DNA of 49,559 nucleotides from Paenibacillus artemisiicola (GCF_017652985.1 NZ_JAGGDJ010000043.1:1-49559), one strand, 5' to 3'. Shown: positions 1 through 8,770, counted from the first letter of the stretch. Numbers and translations are program-made. The notes: generated by a model from the sequence alone, not told the origin.

Positions 1-453
1 GCTCGGGTCTCGTGCAGCCTGACGGACGAAGCGGCGGAGCTCGCGCTCGACATCGCCGGCGCCCGCCTGCTGCTCATCGCCGTACGGCATCATGCGCCGC
101 TTCAGCGCGTGCAGCCGGGCGATGAGCTCGCCGGGACTGAACGGCTTCTGCACGTAGTCGTCGGCGCCGAGCTCGAGCCCGCGGATTTTGTCCTCCTCCT
201 GCGACTTCGCCGTGAGCATGACGATTCCCATCCGCGGGAACAGCTGCCGCAGCTGCTCGCACACCTCGAACCCGCTGATCGTCGGCAGCATGACGTCCAG
301 CAAGGCGATATCGAACGGCGGCACGGCCGCTTTCGCGAGCGCGAGCGCGGTCTCCCCGTCCTCGGCCTCCGTCACCTCCATGCCGTTGCGTTTCAAATTA
401 ATGCGGACGAAGCCGCGAATCGCCTCTTCATCCTCCAAAAATAATATCCGCAT
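1..453 (-). CDS. OmpR-family response regulator, 3' part cut by window edge
   Basis: Reads 151 codons from ATG at 453 to the window edge with no stop, so the C-terminus is missing. The receiver domain is complete: acidic pair near residues 7-8, phosphoacceptor Asp53 in LLDVMLP, Thr81 in VMLTAKS and Lys103 in VQKPFSPGEL. The visible part ends just after the receiver, where OmpR members carry a winged-helix DNA-binding domain; that domain is inferred. A GGGGG stretch lies about 8 nt before the ATG. It starts 37 nt after the lipoprotein gene on the same strand, so they are probably co-transcribed, and a histidine kinase would be expected beyond the edge. The regulated genes cannot be told from this window. 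Confidence 0.9.
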   Translation of the reverse strand, partial: MRILFLEDEEAIRGFVRINLKRNGMEVTEAEDGETALALAKAAVPPFDIALLDVMLPTISGFEVCEQLRQLFPRMGIVMLTAKSQEEDKIRGLELGADDYVQKPFSPGELIARLHALKRRMMPYGDEQQAGAGDVERELRRFVRQAARDPS

Positions 454-490
454 GCGGCAGTCCCCCTTTCGCAAACATCCCTTTGTCTCT

Positions 491-1885
491 CTACGGCGCC
501 TGCAGTTTGAACAAGCGCTTCATCTCCGCTTCGTCCGGCGGAAAGCTTCCCGGCCCGGCGGCGCTCAGCCTGCCGCCCTCCAGCAGCTTGTCGTGCCAGA
601 CCGCGTAATAGACGAGCCCGTCCGCCGCGCCAAGCTTCAAGTACCGCGCCTCGTCCGCCTGGAGCTTGCCTTCCCGGTCGTCCCAGGCATCGAGCGCCGC
701 GACCCGCACCGTCAGCACCTCGGCCCGCCGGCCGGATTCTTCGTCGTACGCGTCGAGCGCGATGTCGCTCGGGCTGCCGTCCGCCGGGCGCCGGAACGTG
801 AACCCCGTCCATTCGGACGGAATCTGGATCGCGAAGGTACCGCCCGCGTCCGTATACCGCCTCGCGACGACGAGGAAGCCGCCGCGTCCGTTCCACTGCT
901 TATCGACCTCGATCCAGAGCAGATCGCTGTACGGCACGCCGTCCGATTGCCCCGGCGCTTCGGCCAGCAGCGGGATGTCGAGCATGCCGTCCCCGTTGGC
1001 GTCGCCGCTCAGCACCGCGTTCGCGTTGGTCTGCACGTTCTCGTCGCTCGGGGACTTCGGCGGATAAATCTGCACGAGCTTCCCGTCCTCCCATACGAGC
1101 ATCGTCGTCGTCGACGAATTGGAGCCGATCGCGGCATCGCCCACGACGCCGTATTTGTCCGGCGCCAGCTGGCCGAGCTTCACCTGCAGGTAGGCGTTGA
1201 CCGAGCCGTCGAGCGGCGCGGACGCCAGCTTCACGGCTTCGCCTTCCGCGAACCGGTAGAGGTCGAGCCCGGCGGTCAGCTTCAGCCGCTGGAGCTGGAT
1301 CAATCCGATCTCGGGGCTGCCGTCCCCGTCGGCGTCGCCGATGCCCATCGTGTCGTACGGCAGCTCCGCGAGCGGCTTCGGCGGCCCCGTCTCCCCGGCC
1401 TCCCGGCCGATATGATAGAGCGTCAAAATATGCTGCGGCTCGCCGAACTGGTTCCACCCGATCATCACCTCGGGGATGCCGTCGCCGTCGAGGTCCGCGG
1501 CGCGCAGCACGTCCACGCCGTAGGCGGACGTCTCCGCGAACGTGAACCGCTGCCGCCAGCCGCCGGACGTCTGCTCCAGTACCATCACGCGCTGCGTGCC
1601 GCTCTCGTCGGCGAAGACGACGAACGCCTCCTTCCGGCCGTCCCCGTCGCCGTCCAGCTGCAGAATCGCCGAGTCGGCTTCCTCGTGCGTCACGACCGAC
1701 AGCTTCGCCTGCAGCGGCAAAATCGTCCGCAGCGCTTCCGTCAGCGCCGCGTTCTCCGGCACCGGCTTCGGCGCCATCAGCAGATCCGCCGGCGTCGTCG
1801 TATACTGGCAGCCCGCGGCGAGCAGCAGGGAAGCCAGCCCGCCGAGCAGGAGCGCCTTCCGTATGAAATGTCGTCGAATCCGCAT
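491..1885 (-). CDS. VCBS/FG-GAP-repeat lipoprotein
   Basis: A 464-residue exported protein. The N-terminus has a basic start, a hydrophobic stretch and a lipobox ending at Cys26 (LLLAAGC), so it should be lipid-anchored outside the membrane. At least three calcium-binding-type repeats are visible (DGDGDGRKEAF, DLDGDGIPEV, DADGDGSPEI), plus a later GDANGDGMLDI, as in FG-GAP/VCBS beta-propellers. AGGAG lies 7 nt before the ATG. It directly precedes the response regulator, suggesting an extracytoplasmic accessory to that two-component system; this is inference from position. No catalytic motif was recognised. Confidence 0.85.
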   Translation of the reverse strand: MRIRRHFIRKALLLGGLASLLLAAGCQYTTTPADLLMAPKPVPENAALTEALRTILPLQAKLSVVTHEEADSAILQLDGDGDGRKEAFVVFADESGTQRVMVLEQTSGGWRQRFTFAETSAYGVDVLRAADLDGDGIPEVMIGWNQFGEPQHILTLYHIGREAGETGPPKPLAELPYDTMGIGDADGDGSPEIGLIQLQRLKLTAGLDLYRFAEGEAVKLASAPLDGSVNAYLQVKLGQLAPDKYGVVGDAAIGSNSSTTTMLVWEDGKLVQIYPPKSPSDENVQTNANAVLSGDANGDGMLDIPLLAEAPGQSDGVPYSDLLWIEVDKQWNGRGGFLVVARRYTDAGGTFAIQIPSEWTGFTFRRPADGSPSDIALDAYDEESGRRAEVLTVRVAALDAWDDREGKLQADEARYLKLGAADGLVYYAVWHDKLLEGGRLSAAGPGSFPPDEAEMKRLFKLQAP

Positions 1886-2002
1886 GGATGCGCTCCTTTC
1901 GGCTATTCTTCAAGACCCTCGCTCCCGGCGGGGGCCAAACCTCCGCCGGGGCGTCTTCGGCGGCCTGCGCGAAGCGCGGCCCAAAGCCGCGTCTGCACCG
2001 GC

Positions 2003-3805
2003 CTAGCTGCCGGCCTTGGCCCCGGCTTTCGCGTTCGCGCCGGGCGCCCCGGCCTTGCCGTCGACTCCGCCGGCCCCATCGCCTTTGGCTCCGCCGGCAC
2101 GCTTCCCGGCGTTGCCGCCCGCTTCAGAAGCGTCCTTGCCGGCCGTGCCGGCTCCCGCCGCATCGCCCGCTCCCGCGGCTCCGCCCTTCGCGTCCGCGCC
2201 GCCTTTGCCGGCGACGTCGCCCGCGGCGGCTTCGCCCTTCGCGCCGCCGGCGTCCTTGCCGGTGGCGCCGCCTGCCGTGCCGCCGCTTCCCGCCGCGGCG
2301 CCGCCTTTCGCGTCCGCTCCGCCCTTGGCGCCGTCCGCCGTGCCGTTCGCTTTCCCGGCCGCGTGCTTCGCTTTCACGTCCAGCAGCTCGCTGACGGTGA
2401 CGAGTGTAAAGCCCCTCGCCTGCAAATCCTTAATGACGAGCGGCAGCAGCTCCACCGTATTGGCGAGATGCTTGCTGCCGAACGAATGCATGAGAATGAT
2501 GCCGCCGGGATGCGCGTTCTTGTTCACGTTGGCCCGCATCGCGGTGACCGACGCGCCTTCCCAGTCGCGGGTATCCACGGTCCAGAACACCAGGGAACGG
2601 CCGTTGTCCGCCACGATCTGCTTCAATAGCGGCGAGGAGGCGCCGTACGGCGCGCGCACGAGGCGCGGCACGTAGCCGGCTTGCTTCCGGATCAAGGTGT
2701 CCGTCCATTTAATTTGATTCATGATATGAGCGCTGTCAAGCTTGGACAGATCCGTATGCGAATAACTGTGATTGCCGATCTCGCTGCCTTCCGCCACGAT
2801 CCGCTTCATGACGGCCCCGTAGCGCTTCACCTGCGTGCCGACCGCGAAGAACGTCGCGTGTACGTGCTTGGCTTTCAATATATCCAAAATCTTCGGCGTG
2901 TACTTGTTGTCCGGGCCGTCGTCGAACGTCAGCGCGACCAGCTTGGCGCCGTCCGGGCCGCCGTACGCCGCCGCGGGCTGGGACGGCCGGTCCAGCGTGA
3001 CCGGCGGCGCCGGGTTCTGCGGCTTCCCGCTTCCGGCATCCGCGCCGTTTCCGCCTCCCGCCTTCGAATCCGCGCTGCCCCCGGCGTTCGCATCGCTCCC
3101 GTCGCCCGGCTTCGCGTCCCCGCTGCCCCCGGCGTTCGCATCGCTCCCGTCGCCCGGCTTCGCGTCCCCGCTACCCCCGGCGTTCGTGCCGCTTCCGGCT
3201 CCCGGCTTCGAATCCGCGCTTCCGCCGGCGTTCGCATCGCTCTCGGCTCCCGGCTTCGCGTTCCCGCTGCCGCCGGCACTCGCGCCGTTCGCGGCGCCGT
3301 CCGGCGGCTGCGCAGCGCTTCCCGCTCCCGCCGAAACGCCGTCTCCCGCCTGGCCGCCGGCCGTGCTTCCAACCGCCGGCGGTCCCAAAATATCCCGGCA
3401 CGCCGTCGCGCCGTCCGCGCCCTTCACCGGCACCTGCGTCCGGACGGCAGCGCTTTGGCTTTGTCCTTGCCTTTGTCCTTGCCCTTGCCCTTGCCCTTGC
3501 CCTTGTCGTTGGCTTTGTCCTTGCCTTTGTCCTTTGCCTTGTCCTTGGCCTTGCCCTTGTCCTTGCCCTTCTCCTTGCCCTTGTCCTTGTCCTTTGCCTT
3601 GTCCTTGTCCTTGCCCTTGCCCTTCTCCTTGGCCTTGGCTCAGCCCAACGCCGTCCGCGCAGCCGCCCGCGTTGCCCGTCTGCGCACCGCCATCTCCGCC
3701 GCCCGGCCGCAGGCTGCATCCCGCGAGCGCGCTTCCTATTACCATCGTTGCCAATATCGATACGGCTAAACGCCGCCCGCCGCGGCCGTTTCCCCTCAGT
3801 CGCAT
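2003..3805 (-). CDS. Polysaccharide deacetylase (NodB domain) lipoprotein with repeat-rich tails
   Basis: A 600-residue protein with lipobox SALAGC ending at Cys30. The NodB carbohydrate esterase-4 domain lies at roughly 285-475: TFDDGPD (catalytic Asp and metal Asp), metal-binding HSYSH, RAPYG (usually RPPYG), a DTRDW segment, and ILMHS with the catalytic His. Such enzymes deacetylate peptidoglycan or other surface N-acetyl sugars using a divalent metal. Two unusual regions flank it: residues about 55-120 are a Gly-Gln/Lys repeat, and about 165-270 carry 16-residue GGSGDAKPGDGSDANA-type repeats. The C-terminal 120 residues are Gly/Ala/Lys low complexity. GGGGAG lies 6 nt before the ATG. The tails probably act as wall-spanning linkers (inference). 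Confidence 0.88.
   Translation of the reverse strand: MRLRGNGRGGRRLAVSILATMVIGSALAGCSLRPGGGDGGAQTGNAGGCADGVGLSQGQGEGQGQGQGQGKGQGQGQGEGQGQGQGQGQGKGQRQGQSQRQGQGQGQGQGQRQGQSQSAAVRTQVPVKGADGATACRDILGPPAVGSTAGGQAGDGVSAGAGSAAQPPDGAANGASAGGSGNAKPGAESDANAGGSADSKPGAGSGTNAGGSGDAKPGDGSDANAGGSGDAKPGDGSDANAGGSADSKAGGGNGADAGSGKPQNPAPPVTLDRPSQPAAAYGGPDGAKLVALTFDDGPDNKYTPKILDILKAKHVHATFFAVGTQVKRYGAVMKRIVAEGSEIGNHSYSHTDLSKLDSAHIMNQIKWTDTLIRKQAGYVPRLVRAPYGASSPLLKQIVADNGRSLVFWTVDTRDWEGASVTAMRANVNKNAHPGGIILMHSFGSKHLANTVELLPLVIKDLQARGFTLVTVSELLDVKAKHAAGKANGTADGAKGGADAKGGAAAGSGGTAGGATGKDAGGAKGEAAAGDVAGKGGADAKGGAAGAGDAAGAGTAGKDASEAGGNAGKRAGGAKGDGAGGVDGKAGAPGANAKAGAKAGS
3073..3168. repeat. 48-bp perfect tandem repeat (two exact units) inside the deacetylase gene
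   Basis: Units 3073-3120 and 3121-3168 are identical. More degenerate copies continue to about 3300. The 48-bp length keeps frame and encodes a 16-residue Gly/Asp/Ser/Ala unit. Exact identity suggests recent duplication. Confidence 0.9.
3453..3640. repeat. Hexanucleotide-like repeat (CTTGCC/CTTTGT) encoding a Gly-Gln/Lys tract
   Basis: About 190 bp of near-tandem CCTTGC and CCTTTG units on the plus strand, read on the minus strand as alternating Gly-Gln and Gly-Lys with occasional Arg and Ser. Its period is a multiple of three, so length changes would not break the deacetylase frame. Confidence 0.85.
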
Positions 3806-3975
3806 GCTGCACTCCCCTATGATTCGATCTTCTTCCCATCGTACCGGAACCGGAACCCCGAGTCGTTACAAAGAAGTAACACCCGCCCGGAAAATACCGG
3901 TATGCGCATCTCCCTTATTAACCGCCCGCGGCCGGATAGATCACAAAAGTCCATTTCTTCTTCGGATTTCGCACA

Positions 3976-4004
3976 TTGAAACCGCTCTCATCGCATCTTA
4001 TAAT
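3976..4004 (+). promoter_or_regulatory. Sigma-A promoter with overlapping cre box for the sugar ABC operon
   Basis: -35 TTGAAA (3976-3981), 17-nt spacer, -10 TATAAT (3999-4004). The segment 3977-3990 reads TGAAACCGCTCTCA, which fits the CcpA cre consensus TGWAANCGNTNWCA at every fixed position and overlaps the -35. Repression by CcpA when preferred sugars are present is therefore expected. The start codon lies about 75 nt downstream. Confidence 0.8.
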
Positions 4005-4081
4005 CGGCTTACGAATGGGATTTTCCGCTGGATTTCGCCGCTTTGCACGATCTTTCTAAACCTGGAGGGGGTAGCAAGTCT

Positions 4082-5395
4082 ATGAAGAAAACATGGCAGC
4101 TTACGGCAGGATCGGTGGCGTTGGTCTCGTTGATCGTCAGCGGGTGCAGTTCCGGCTCGGGCTCGAACGGCGGGTCGAACGGGGAAGTCCTTCACCTGAA
4201 ATGGAGCACCTGGGGCAATCCGGGCGAGCTCAAGCGATTCTACGAATTGACCGACCAGTACAATAAAGACCATAAGAACGTCAAATGGGAGCTGGTCGCC
4301 GTCCCGAACGACGGCTATGAAGAGAAGATCATCACGCAGCTGCAGGGCGGCACGGCCCCGGACGCGTTCTACGCCGGCGACGCCACCGTCGTCAAGCTGA
4401 TCGCGAACGGCTCCATCTCCGAGCTGACCTCCCTCATCGACAGCCCGAGCAGCCCGATCAAGGCGTCGGATTTCGCCGACGGCCTGTGGGGCGGCGCGAA
4501 GCGCGACGATAAAATCTACGGCGTCACCGTCGACTGCAACCCGCTCGTCATGTACTACAACAAAAAAGTGCTGCAGGACGCCGGCATTGCCGACGATCCG
4601 CAGCAATTGTACGAATCCGGCGCATGGAACTGGCAGAAGCTGACCGAGCTGACGTCCAAGCTGCAGGCCGCGGGCAAGTACGGCCTCGTGCTCGAGGACT
4701 GGTCCGCGCCGATCTATTCGTGGGCCACGACGAACGGCGGCAAGATCTACGACAAAGAGCAGGGCGGCAAATTCATCGGCGACACCGATTCGAAGACGGT
4801 CGAAGCGTTCCAGTTCCTCGCCGACAACGTGAAGAACAAGAATTTCGTCTTCTCCGGCTCGCTGCCGAAAGGCCAAGGCGCCGACGCGATGTTCATGTCC
4901 AACCAAGTCGGCTTCGGCATCGCCGGCCGCTGGTGGGTGCCGCAATACAACGCCAACACGGCGCTGCAGTACGACATCGTGCCGCTGCCGACGAACACGG
5001 GCAACAAAATGGAGCCGGCCGGCATTCCGACCGCTTACATGGTCATGAACAAGAAAACGGCGCATCCGAAAGAAACGTACGACTTCCTCTCGTACTTCGT
5101 CTCGAAGGAAGGCCAGCAGTTCCGCCTGAAGGGCGGCAACGCGGTGCCATCGGTATCCGGCGTCGACGATCTCGTGCTCGACGACAAAGCGCAGCCGGCG
5201 CACGCGCAGTACTTCCTCGACGCTCGCGAGATCGGCTACGCGCTGTGGCCGTCGGAATCCGCGGTGCCGGGCGCGTCGGACGTCGTCAAGGACAACTACG
5301 ACCTCATGCTGCTGGGCAAGCAGGACGCCGCGACCACGCTGAAGAAAATGGCCGAGGGCGTGAACAAGAAGATCGCCGAGGCGAGCGCCAACTAA
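4082..5395 (+). CDS. Extracellular sugar-binding lipoprotein of an ABC importer
   Basis: A 437-residue solute-binding protein of the carbohydrate ABC (family 1, MalE/UgpB-like) type. Lipobox VSGC places the lipid-bearing Cys at 22; a Gly/Ser/Asn linker follows, then the binding domain (LKWSTWGNPGELKRF, and a GTAPDAFYAGD segment typical of the family). An upstream in-frame ATG at 4043 exists, but GGAGGGG at 4064-4070 fits the ATG at 4082 and the signal peptide begins there. First gene of an operon with two permeases; a stem-loop follows it. The ligand is unknown; an oligosaccharide or its monomer is likely. The partner ATPase is absent and is probably a shared MsmX-type protein elsewhere. Confidence 0.93.
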   Translation: MKKTWQLTAGSVALVSLIVSGCSSGSGSNGGSNGEVLHLKWSTWGNPGELKRFYELTDQYNKDHKNVKWELVAVPNDGYEEKIITQLQGGTAPDAFYAGDATVVKLIANGSISELTSLIDSPSSPIKASDFADGLWGGAKRDDKIYGVTVDCNPLVMYYNKKVLQDAGIADDPQQLYESGAWNWQKLTELTSKLQAAGKYGLVLEDWSAPIYSWATTNGGKIYDKEQGGKFIGDTDSKTVEAFQFLADNVKNKNFVFSGSLPKGQGADAMFMSNQVGFGIAGRWWVPQYNANTALQYDIVPLPTNTGNKMEPAGIPTAYMVMNKKTAHPKETYDFLSYFVSKEGQQFRLKGGNAVPSVSGVDDLVLDDKAQPAHAQYFLDAREIGYALWPSESAVPGASDVVKDNYDLMLLGKQDAATTLKKMAEGVNKKIAEASAN

Positions 5396-5413
5396 GCGCC
5401 GCCGGCCGATATA

Positions 5414-5459
5414 CGGGCAGCCGAAGGGGAGGAACTCGCTTCCGCCCCTTTCGCCTGTC
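5414..5459 (+). other. Intercistronic stem-loop between binding protein and permease genes
   Basis: GGGCAG and CGAAGGGG on the left pair imperfectly with CCCCTTTCG and CTGTCC on the right, with a loop of about 14 nt and no U-tract. Hairpins in this position often protect the binding-protein mRNA and lower permease expression. That role here is inference. Confidence 0.5.
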
Positions 5460-5486
5460 CGACCATTCCGATACGGGAGGGCTACC

Positions 5487-6365
5487 ATGAATCCAAAACG
5501 TGCCAACGCGATTTGGGGCTTTGCGTTCATCGCCCCGCAGCTGATCGGGCTCCTCGTGTTCTCGCTCATACCGCTCATCAGCACCTTCGTGATCAGCTCC
5601 CTGGATTGGGACGGCTTCAGCACGCCGAAATTCCTCGGCCTCGAGAATTTCACCTACGCGTTCCGGAACCCGGACTTCCAGAAAGCGATGACGAACACGC
5701 TGTATTATTCGGTGCTCACGGTGCCCGCGGGCATCTTCCTCGCGCTCCTCGTCGCCGTCGCCCTGAACAACGTCCGGCTGCGCATCATGTACCGGCTGTT
5801 CTTCTTCATGCCGGTCGTCACGAGCTCCGTCGCCGTCGCCATCGTCTGGATGTGGCTCCTGAACGGCGATTTCGGCCTGGTCAACGTGCTGCTGAAGCAG
5901 CTCTTCGGCGTCAAAGGGCCGCAGTGGCTGACGGATCTGCGCCTCGTGCTACCGTCCCTCGCGATCGTGAGCATCTGGAAAGGCCTCGGCTTCAACATGG
6001 TGTTGTTCCTGGCCGGCCTGCAGGGCATCTCGAAAGACTACTACGAAGCGTCCATGATCGACGGCGCGACGAAGAACCAGCAATTCTGGCGCATCACGCT
6101 GCCGCTCCTCTCCCCGACGACGCTGTTCGTCACGATCATCGCCGTCATCGACTCCTTCAAAGTATTCGACACCGCCTTCGTCATGACGAGCGGCGGACCG
6201 GCAAAAGCCAGCTACACGATGGTCTACCACCTGTACGAGCTCGCGTTCAAGAACTTCCAGTTCGGCCGAAGCTCCGCCGCCGCGGTCGTCCTGTTCGTCG
6301 TCATCCTCGTCCTGACCATCCTGCAAACGCGCCTGTCCCGCAAATGGGTCCATTACGCCGAATAG
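5487..6365 (+). CDS. Sugar ABC transporter permease (MalF/LacF type)
   Basis: A 292-residue inner-membrane permease with about six hydrophobic segments. The EAA loop that contacts the ATPase is visible near residues 190-212 (EASMIDGATKNQQFWRITLP), just over half way along. The N-terminus lacks a large periplasmic insert, as in short MsmF/LacF-like permeases. GGGAGG precedes the ATG by about 6 nt. It lies between the binding protein and the second permease, 12 nt before the latter, so the three form one importer. It would pair with the 6378-7265 protein as a heterodimeric channel. Confidence 0.93.
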   Translation: MNPKRANAIWGFAFIAPQLIGLLVFSLIPLISTFVISSLDWDGFSTPKFLGLENFTYAFRNPDFQKAMTNTLYYSVLTVPAGIFLALLVAVALNNVRLRIMYRLFFFMPVVTSSVAVAIVWMWLLNGDFGLVNVLLKQLFGVKGPQWLTDLRLVLPSLAIVSIWKGLGFNMVLFLAGLQGISKDYYEASMIDGATKNQQFWRITLPLLSPTTLFVTIIAVIDSFKVFDTAFVMTSGGPAKASYTMVYHLYELAFKNFQFGRSSAAAVVLFVVILVLTILQTRLSRKWVHYAE

Positions 6366-6377
6366 GAGGGCATCGCC

Positions 6378-7265
6378 ATGAACACGGTGAAACCGGAATC
6401 GCTGCGGCCGCTGCACGCGGTCAAGCCTAAAGCCGCGTACCGCAAAATCAACGTCTCCGCCATCCTGCTCCATCTCATCCTGCTGGCCGCGTCGGTGCTC
6501 ATGATCGCGCCGTTCTGGTGGATGATCTCCAGCGGGCTGAAGGACTTGTCGCAGATCTTCATCATCCCGCCGACGCTGCTCCCCAATCCGTGGGTCTGGT
6601 CGAACATCCACCGTTCCTTGACGGCGATGCCGTTCGACAAGGCGTATTTCAACAGCGCGTACATCTCGATCTGCATCGTGCTCGGCCAGCTGCTGACCTG
6701 CTCCATGGCGGCATATGCGTTCGCCAAGATTACTTTTCCGTTCCGCGACACGCTCTTCATCCTGTTCCTCTCCATGCTGATGGTGCCGGAGCAGGTCACG
6801 ATCGTGCCGCTGTACGTCATCCTGAAGAACTTCGGCTGGCTCGACACGCATCTGTCGCTGATCGTGCCGGACATGCTGTTCAGCGCCTTCGGCGTGTTCC
6901 TGCTGCGCCAATTCTTCCTCGGCATCCCGCGGGACTTGTCCGAATCGGCGTACGTGGACGGCGCGAACATGTGGACGATCTATTGGCGGATCATGGTGCC
7001 GCTCATCAAGCCTGCGCTCGCCGCGCTCGCGATCATCGCGTTCCTCGGGACGTGGAACAACTTCTTCCGGCCCGTCATTTTCCTCAGCACGACCGATCAC
7101 TTCACCGTGCCGCTCATGCTGAGCACGTTCAAAGGGCTGTATGTAACCGACTGGACGCTCATGATGTCCGGGTCCGCCATCGCGGTCGTTCCGGTGCTGC
7201 TCGTCTATCTCCTGCTGCAGCGCTATATCATCGAAGGCATTACGATGACGGGGATCAAGGGGTAA
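6378..7265 (+). CDS. Sugar ABC transporter permease (MalG/LacG type)
   Basis: A 295-residue permease with about six membrane segments and an EAA loop near 190-215 (ESAYVDGANMWTIYWRIMVP). The C-terminus ends in GITMTGIKG, a usual ending for MalG-type subunits. AGGAGGG lies about 8 nt before the ATG. It is the last gene of the importer operon. Its 3' end overlaps by 11 bp the converging AraC-type regulator gene, and no terminator was seen between them. Confidence 0.93.
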   Translation: MNTVKPESLRPLHAVKPKAAYRKINVSAILLHLILLAASVLMIAPFWWMISSGLKDLSQIFIIPPTLLPNPWVWSNIHRSLTAMPFDKAYFNSAYISICIVLGQLLTCSMAAYAFAKITFPFRDTLFILFLSMLMVPEQVTIVPLYVILKNFGWLDTHLSLIVPDMLFSAFGVFLLRQFFLGIPRDLSESAYVDGANMWTIYWRIMVPLIKPALAALAIIAFLGTWNNFFRPVIFLSTTDHFTVPLMLSTFKGLYVTDWTLMMSGSAIAVVPVLLVYLLLQRYIIEGITMTGIKG

Positions 7266-8139
7266 GGCGAATGTAGGCGTTGATGGGGTACTTCTCCTCG
7301 ATCGTTTCGTCGCAGTCGACGTGCTGGCCGTCCTGCACCGCGTATTTGGCGCGGTAGGCGGAGGCGGACAAGCCGAAATGGGAGGCGAACGTCCGGGAGA
7401 AGTAGTGGTTCTCGGAAAATCCGCACCGCTCCGCGATCTCGTTGATGCTGAGCGTGCTGTGGCGCAGCTGGTGCGCGGCCCGCTCCAGCCTCAGCTGGAT
7501 GATCATTTGGCGCGGCGGAATCCCGACCTCGCGCACGAACAGCCGGGAGAGGTGCTCGTGGGAGATGCGGCAGTGCTCCGCGATCGCCTGGGCGGTGATC
7601 GGCTGGGCCAGATGGCGCTTGATGTAGTGGATGGCTTTGCTGACGACGAGGGAGTACGGCGACCCCGCCGCTTGGGGATCCGGTTCGTCCGGCGGCGCGT
7701 TCCTCCGGGCGGCCAGGTGGTCGAGCTCGTTCAACAGCGACGCCAGCAGCATGCCGCTGCGCCGGCCGTTCTTCTCGAGGTACGTCACTTCCAGCAGATA
7801 ACTGATGAGCGACGCGTGAAAGCTGCTTTCGGGCGCCGGCAGAAGGTCCGGGCCGTTCTCCCGCAGCAAATGCGGGAACTGGCCGTCGTCGGCGCTGAAG
7901 TGGAGAAACAAATGCCGCGTGGCGGACGATTCGCTGAATCGCCAGCAGTGCGCGCAGCCCGCGCGCGTCATGATCCAGCAGGGCCGGTCGATCGTCAGCG
8001 TCCGATCGCCGATCTGGTAGACGGCTCCCGTTCCGATCGGGAAATAGACCAGCTCGTGCTCCTCCAACACCCGCGAATCCAGCTTCCAATTCCGTCTGAC
8101 CACGAAGTCTCCGCATAAATGAAGAACAGGCAGTTGCAT
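7255..8139 (-). CDS. AraC-family transcriptional regulator with N-terminal cupin-like domain
   Basis: A 294-residue regulator. The N-terminal half (to about 150) resembles the AraC-type sugar-sensing cupin. The C-terminal 100 residues (about 180-280) carry the double helix-turn-helix: ITAQAIAEHCRISHEHLSRLF, then the AraC signature INEIAERCGFSENHYFSRTF. It converges on the adjacent sugar ABC operon, so activation of that operon in response to its sugar is likely (inference). A GAGGAG lies about 14 nt before the ATG, farther than ideal. The last codons overlap the permease gene end. Confidence 0.9.
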   Translation of the reverse strand: MQLPVLHLCGDFVVRRNWKLDSRVLEEHELVYFPIGTGAVYQIGDRTLTIDRPCWIMTRAGCAHCWRFSESSATRHLFLHFSADDGQFPHLLRENGPDLLPAPESSFHASLISYLLEVTYLEKNGRRSGMLLASLLNELDHLAARRNAPPDEPDPQAAGSPYSLVVSKAIHYIKRHLAQPITAQAIAEHCRISHEHLSRLFVREVGIPPRQMIIQLRLERAAHQLRHSTLSINEIAERCGFSENHYFSRTFASHFGLSASAYRAKYAVQDGQHVDCDETIEEKYPINAYIRLTP

Positions 8140-8301
8140 GGTTTACAGAGTCAACTCCTCATCCATTGGTAATTGCGCTGTTAATCCTGACGTGATTGCA
8201 AGCTGCGGCTTGACCGGTACGCCGTCCTTGCGGAAACCCGATTCCCCGCATCGCCCTCCCCTCGTTTCCATAAGTTTAAATAATTCTCTTAGACACAAAA
8301 A

Positions 8302-8315
8302 TGAAAGCGCATTCT
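8302..8315. promoter_or_regulatory. Possible weak cre box upstream of the AraC gene
   Basis: TGAAAGCGCATTCT differs from the cre consensus at two positions. It lies about 165 bp upstream of the regulator start. No clear -35/-10 pair was found beside it, so this is only a candidate. Confidence 0.3.
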
Positions 8316-8396
8316 TGTTGTAATCAATACATTCGCGGCGGACCCGGAAATTCCTTCCGCCGCCTTGACCGGCGCGGAACGCGAGACCGGGCGATG

Positions 8397-8610
8397 CGGC
8401 TGGCGGAGCGGGCCGATCGCCAGTTCGAGCACCGCGGCCGGCGGAGCGGGCCGATCGTTAGCACCGCGGCCGACGGAGTTGGCCCACCGCGAGATCTAAC
8501 GATACGGCTGGCGGAACGGGCCGATCGCTAGTTCGAGCACCGCGGCCGGCGGAGTGGGCCCACCGCGAGATCTAGCGATACGGCTGGCGGAACGGGCCGA
8601 TCGCCAGTTC
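8397..8610. repeat. G+C-rich repeat of about 76 bp built from long hairpin units
   Basis: Blocks sharing CGGCTGGCGGA(A/G)CGGGCCGATCG recur at about 8397, 8504 and 8580 (the last two 76 bp apart), with a shortened internal copy. Each full unit has inverted ends: ATCGTTAG (8454-8461) with CTAACGAT (8496-8503), and ATCGCTAG (8524-8531) with CTAGCGAT (8572-8579). The region between purD and the AraC gene (8140-8770) holds no convincing gene. Confidence 0.75.
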
Positions 8611-8680
8611 GATGCGGCCGCCGCGGGCTTGTCCGGCGTTGTTCTTTGCCATGGCCGCCGTACCGCTCGCGGAACGCGCG

Positions 8681-8715
8681 AAAAAGCCTGCCGAGCCGGG
8701 CTCGACAGGCTTTTT
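8681..8715 (-). terminator. Rho-independent terminator of the pur operon
   Basis: A 15-bp stem AAAAAGCCTGCCGAG / CTCGACAGGCTTTTT with one wobble pair and a 5-nt loop lies 55 bp beyond the purD stop. It is flanked by A and T runs, so it could work in both directions. Confidence 0.9.
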
Positions 8716-8770
8716 CGATGTTAGGATGATGGCTGGGCGCCGCCCTCGCGGCGCGCGGCTTCCGCCCGCT

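Noticed and set aside
1886..2002. G+C-rich inverted repeat between the deacetylase and lipoprotein genes as a terminator
   Set aside because: CCCGGCGG and CCGCCGGG can pair around 1935-1960, but there is no T-tract on either side, so the call is too weak to list.
188..2629. 813-codon plus-strand open frame
   Set aside because: It is antisense to the response regulator, lipoprotein and deacetylase genes, all of which have clear domains. Long antisense frames are expected at this G+C content.
8138..8531. Short plus-strand frames upstream of the AraC gene
   Set aside because: They have no start signals or recognisable product and the second runs into the G+C-rich hairpin repeat.
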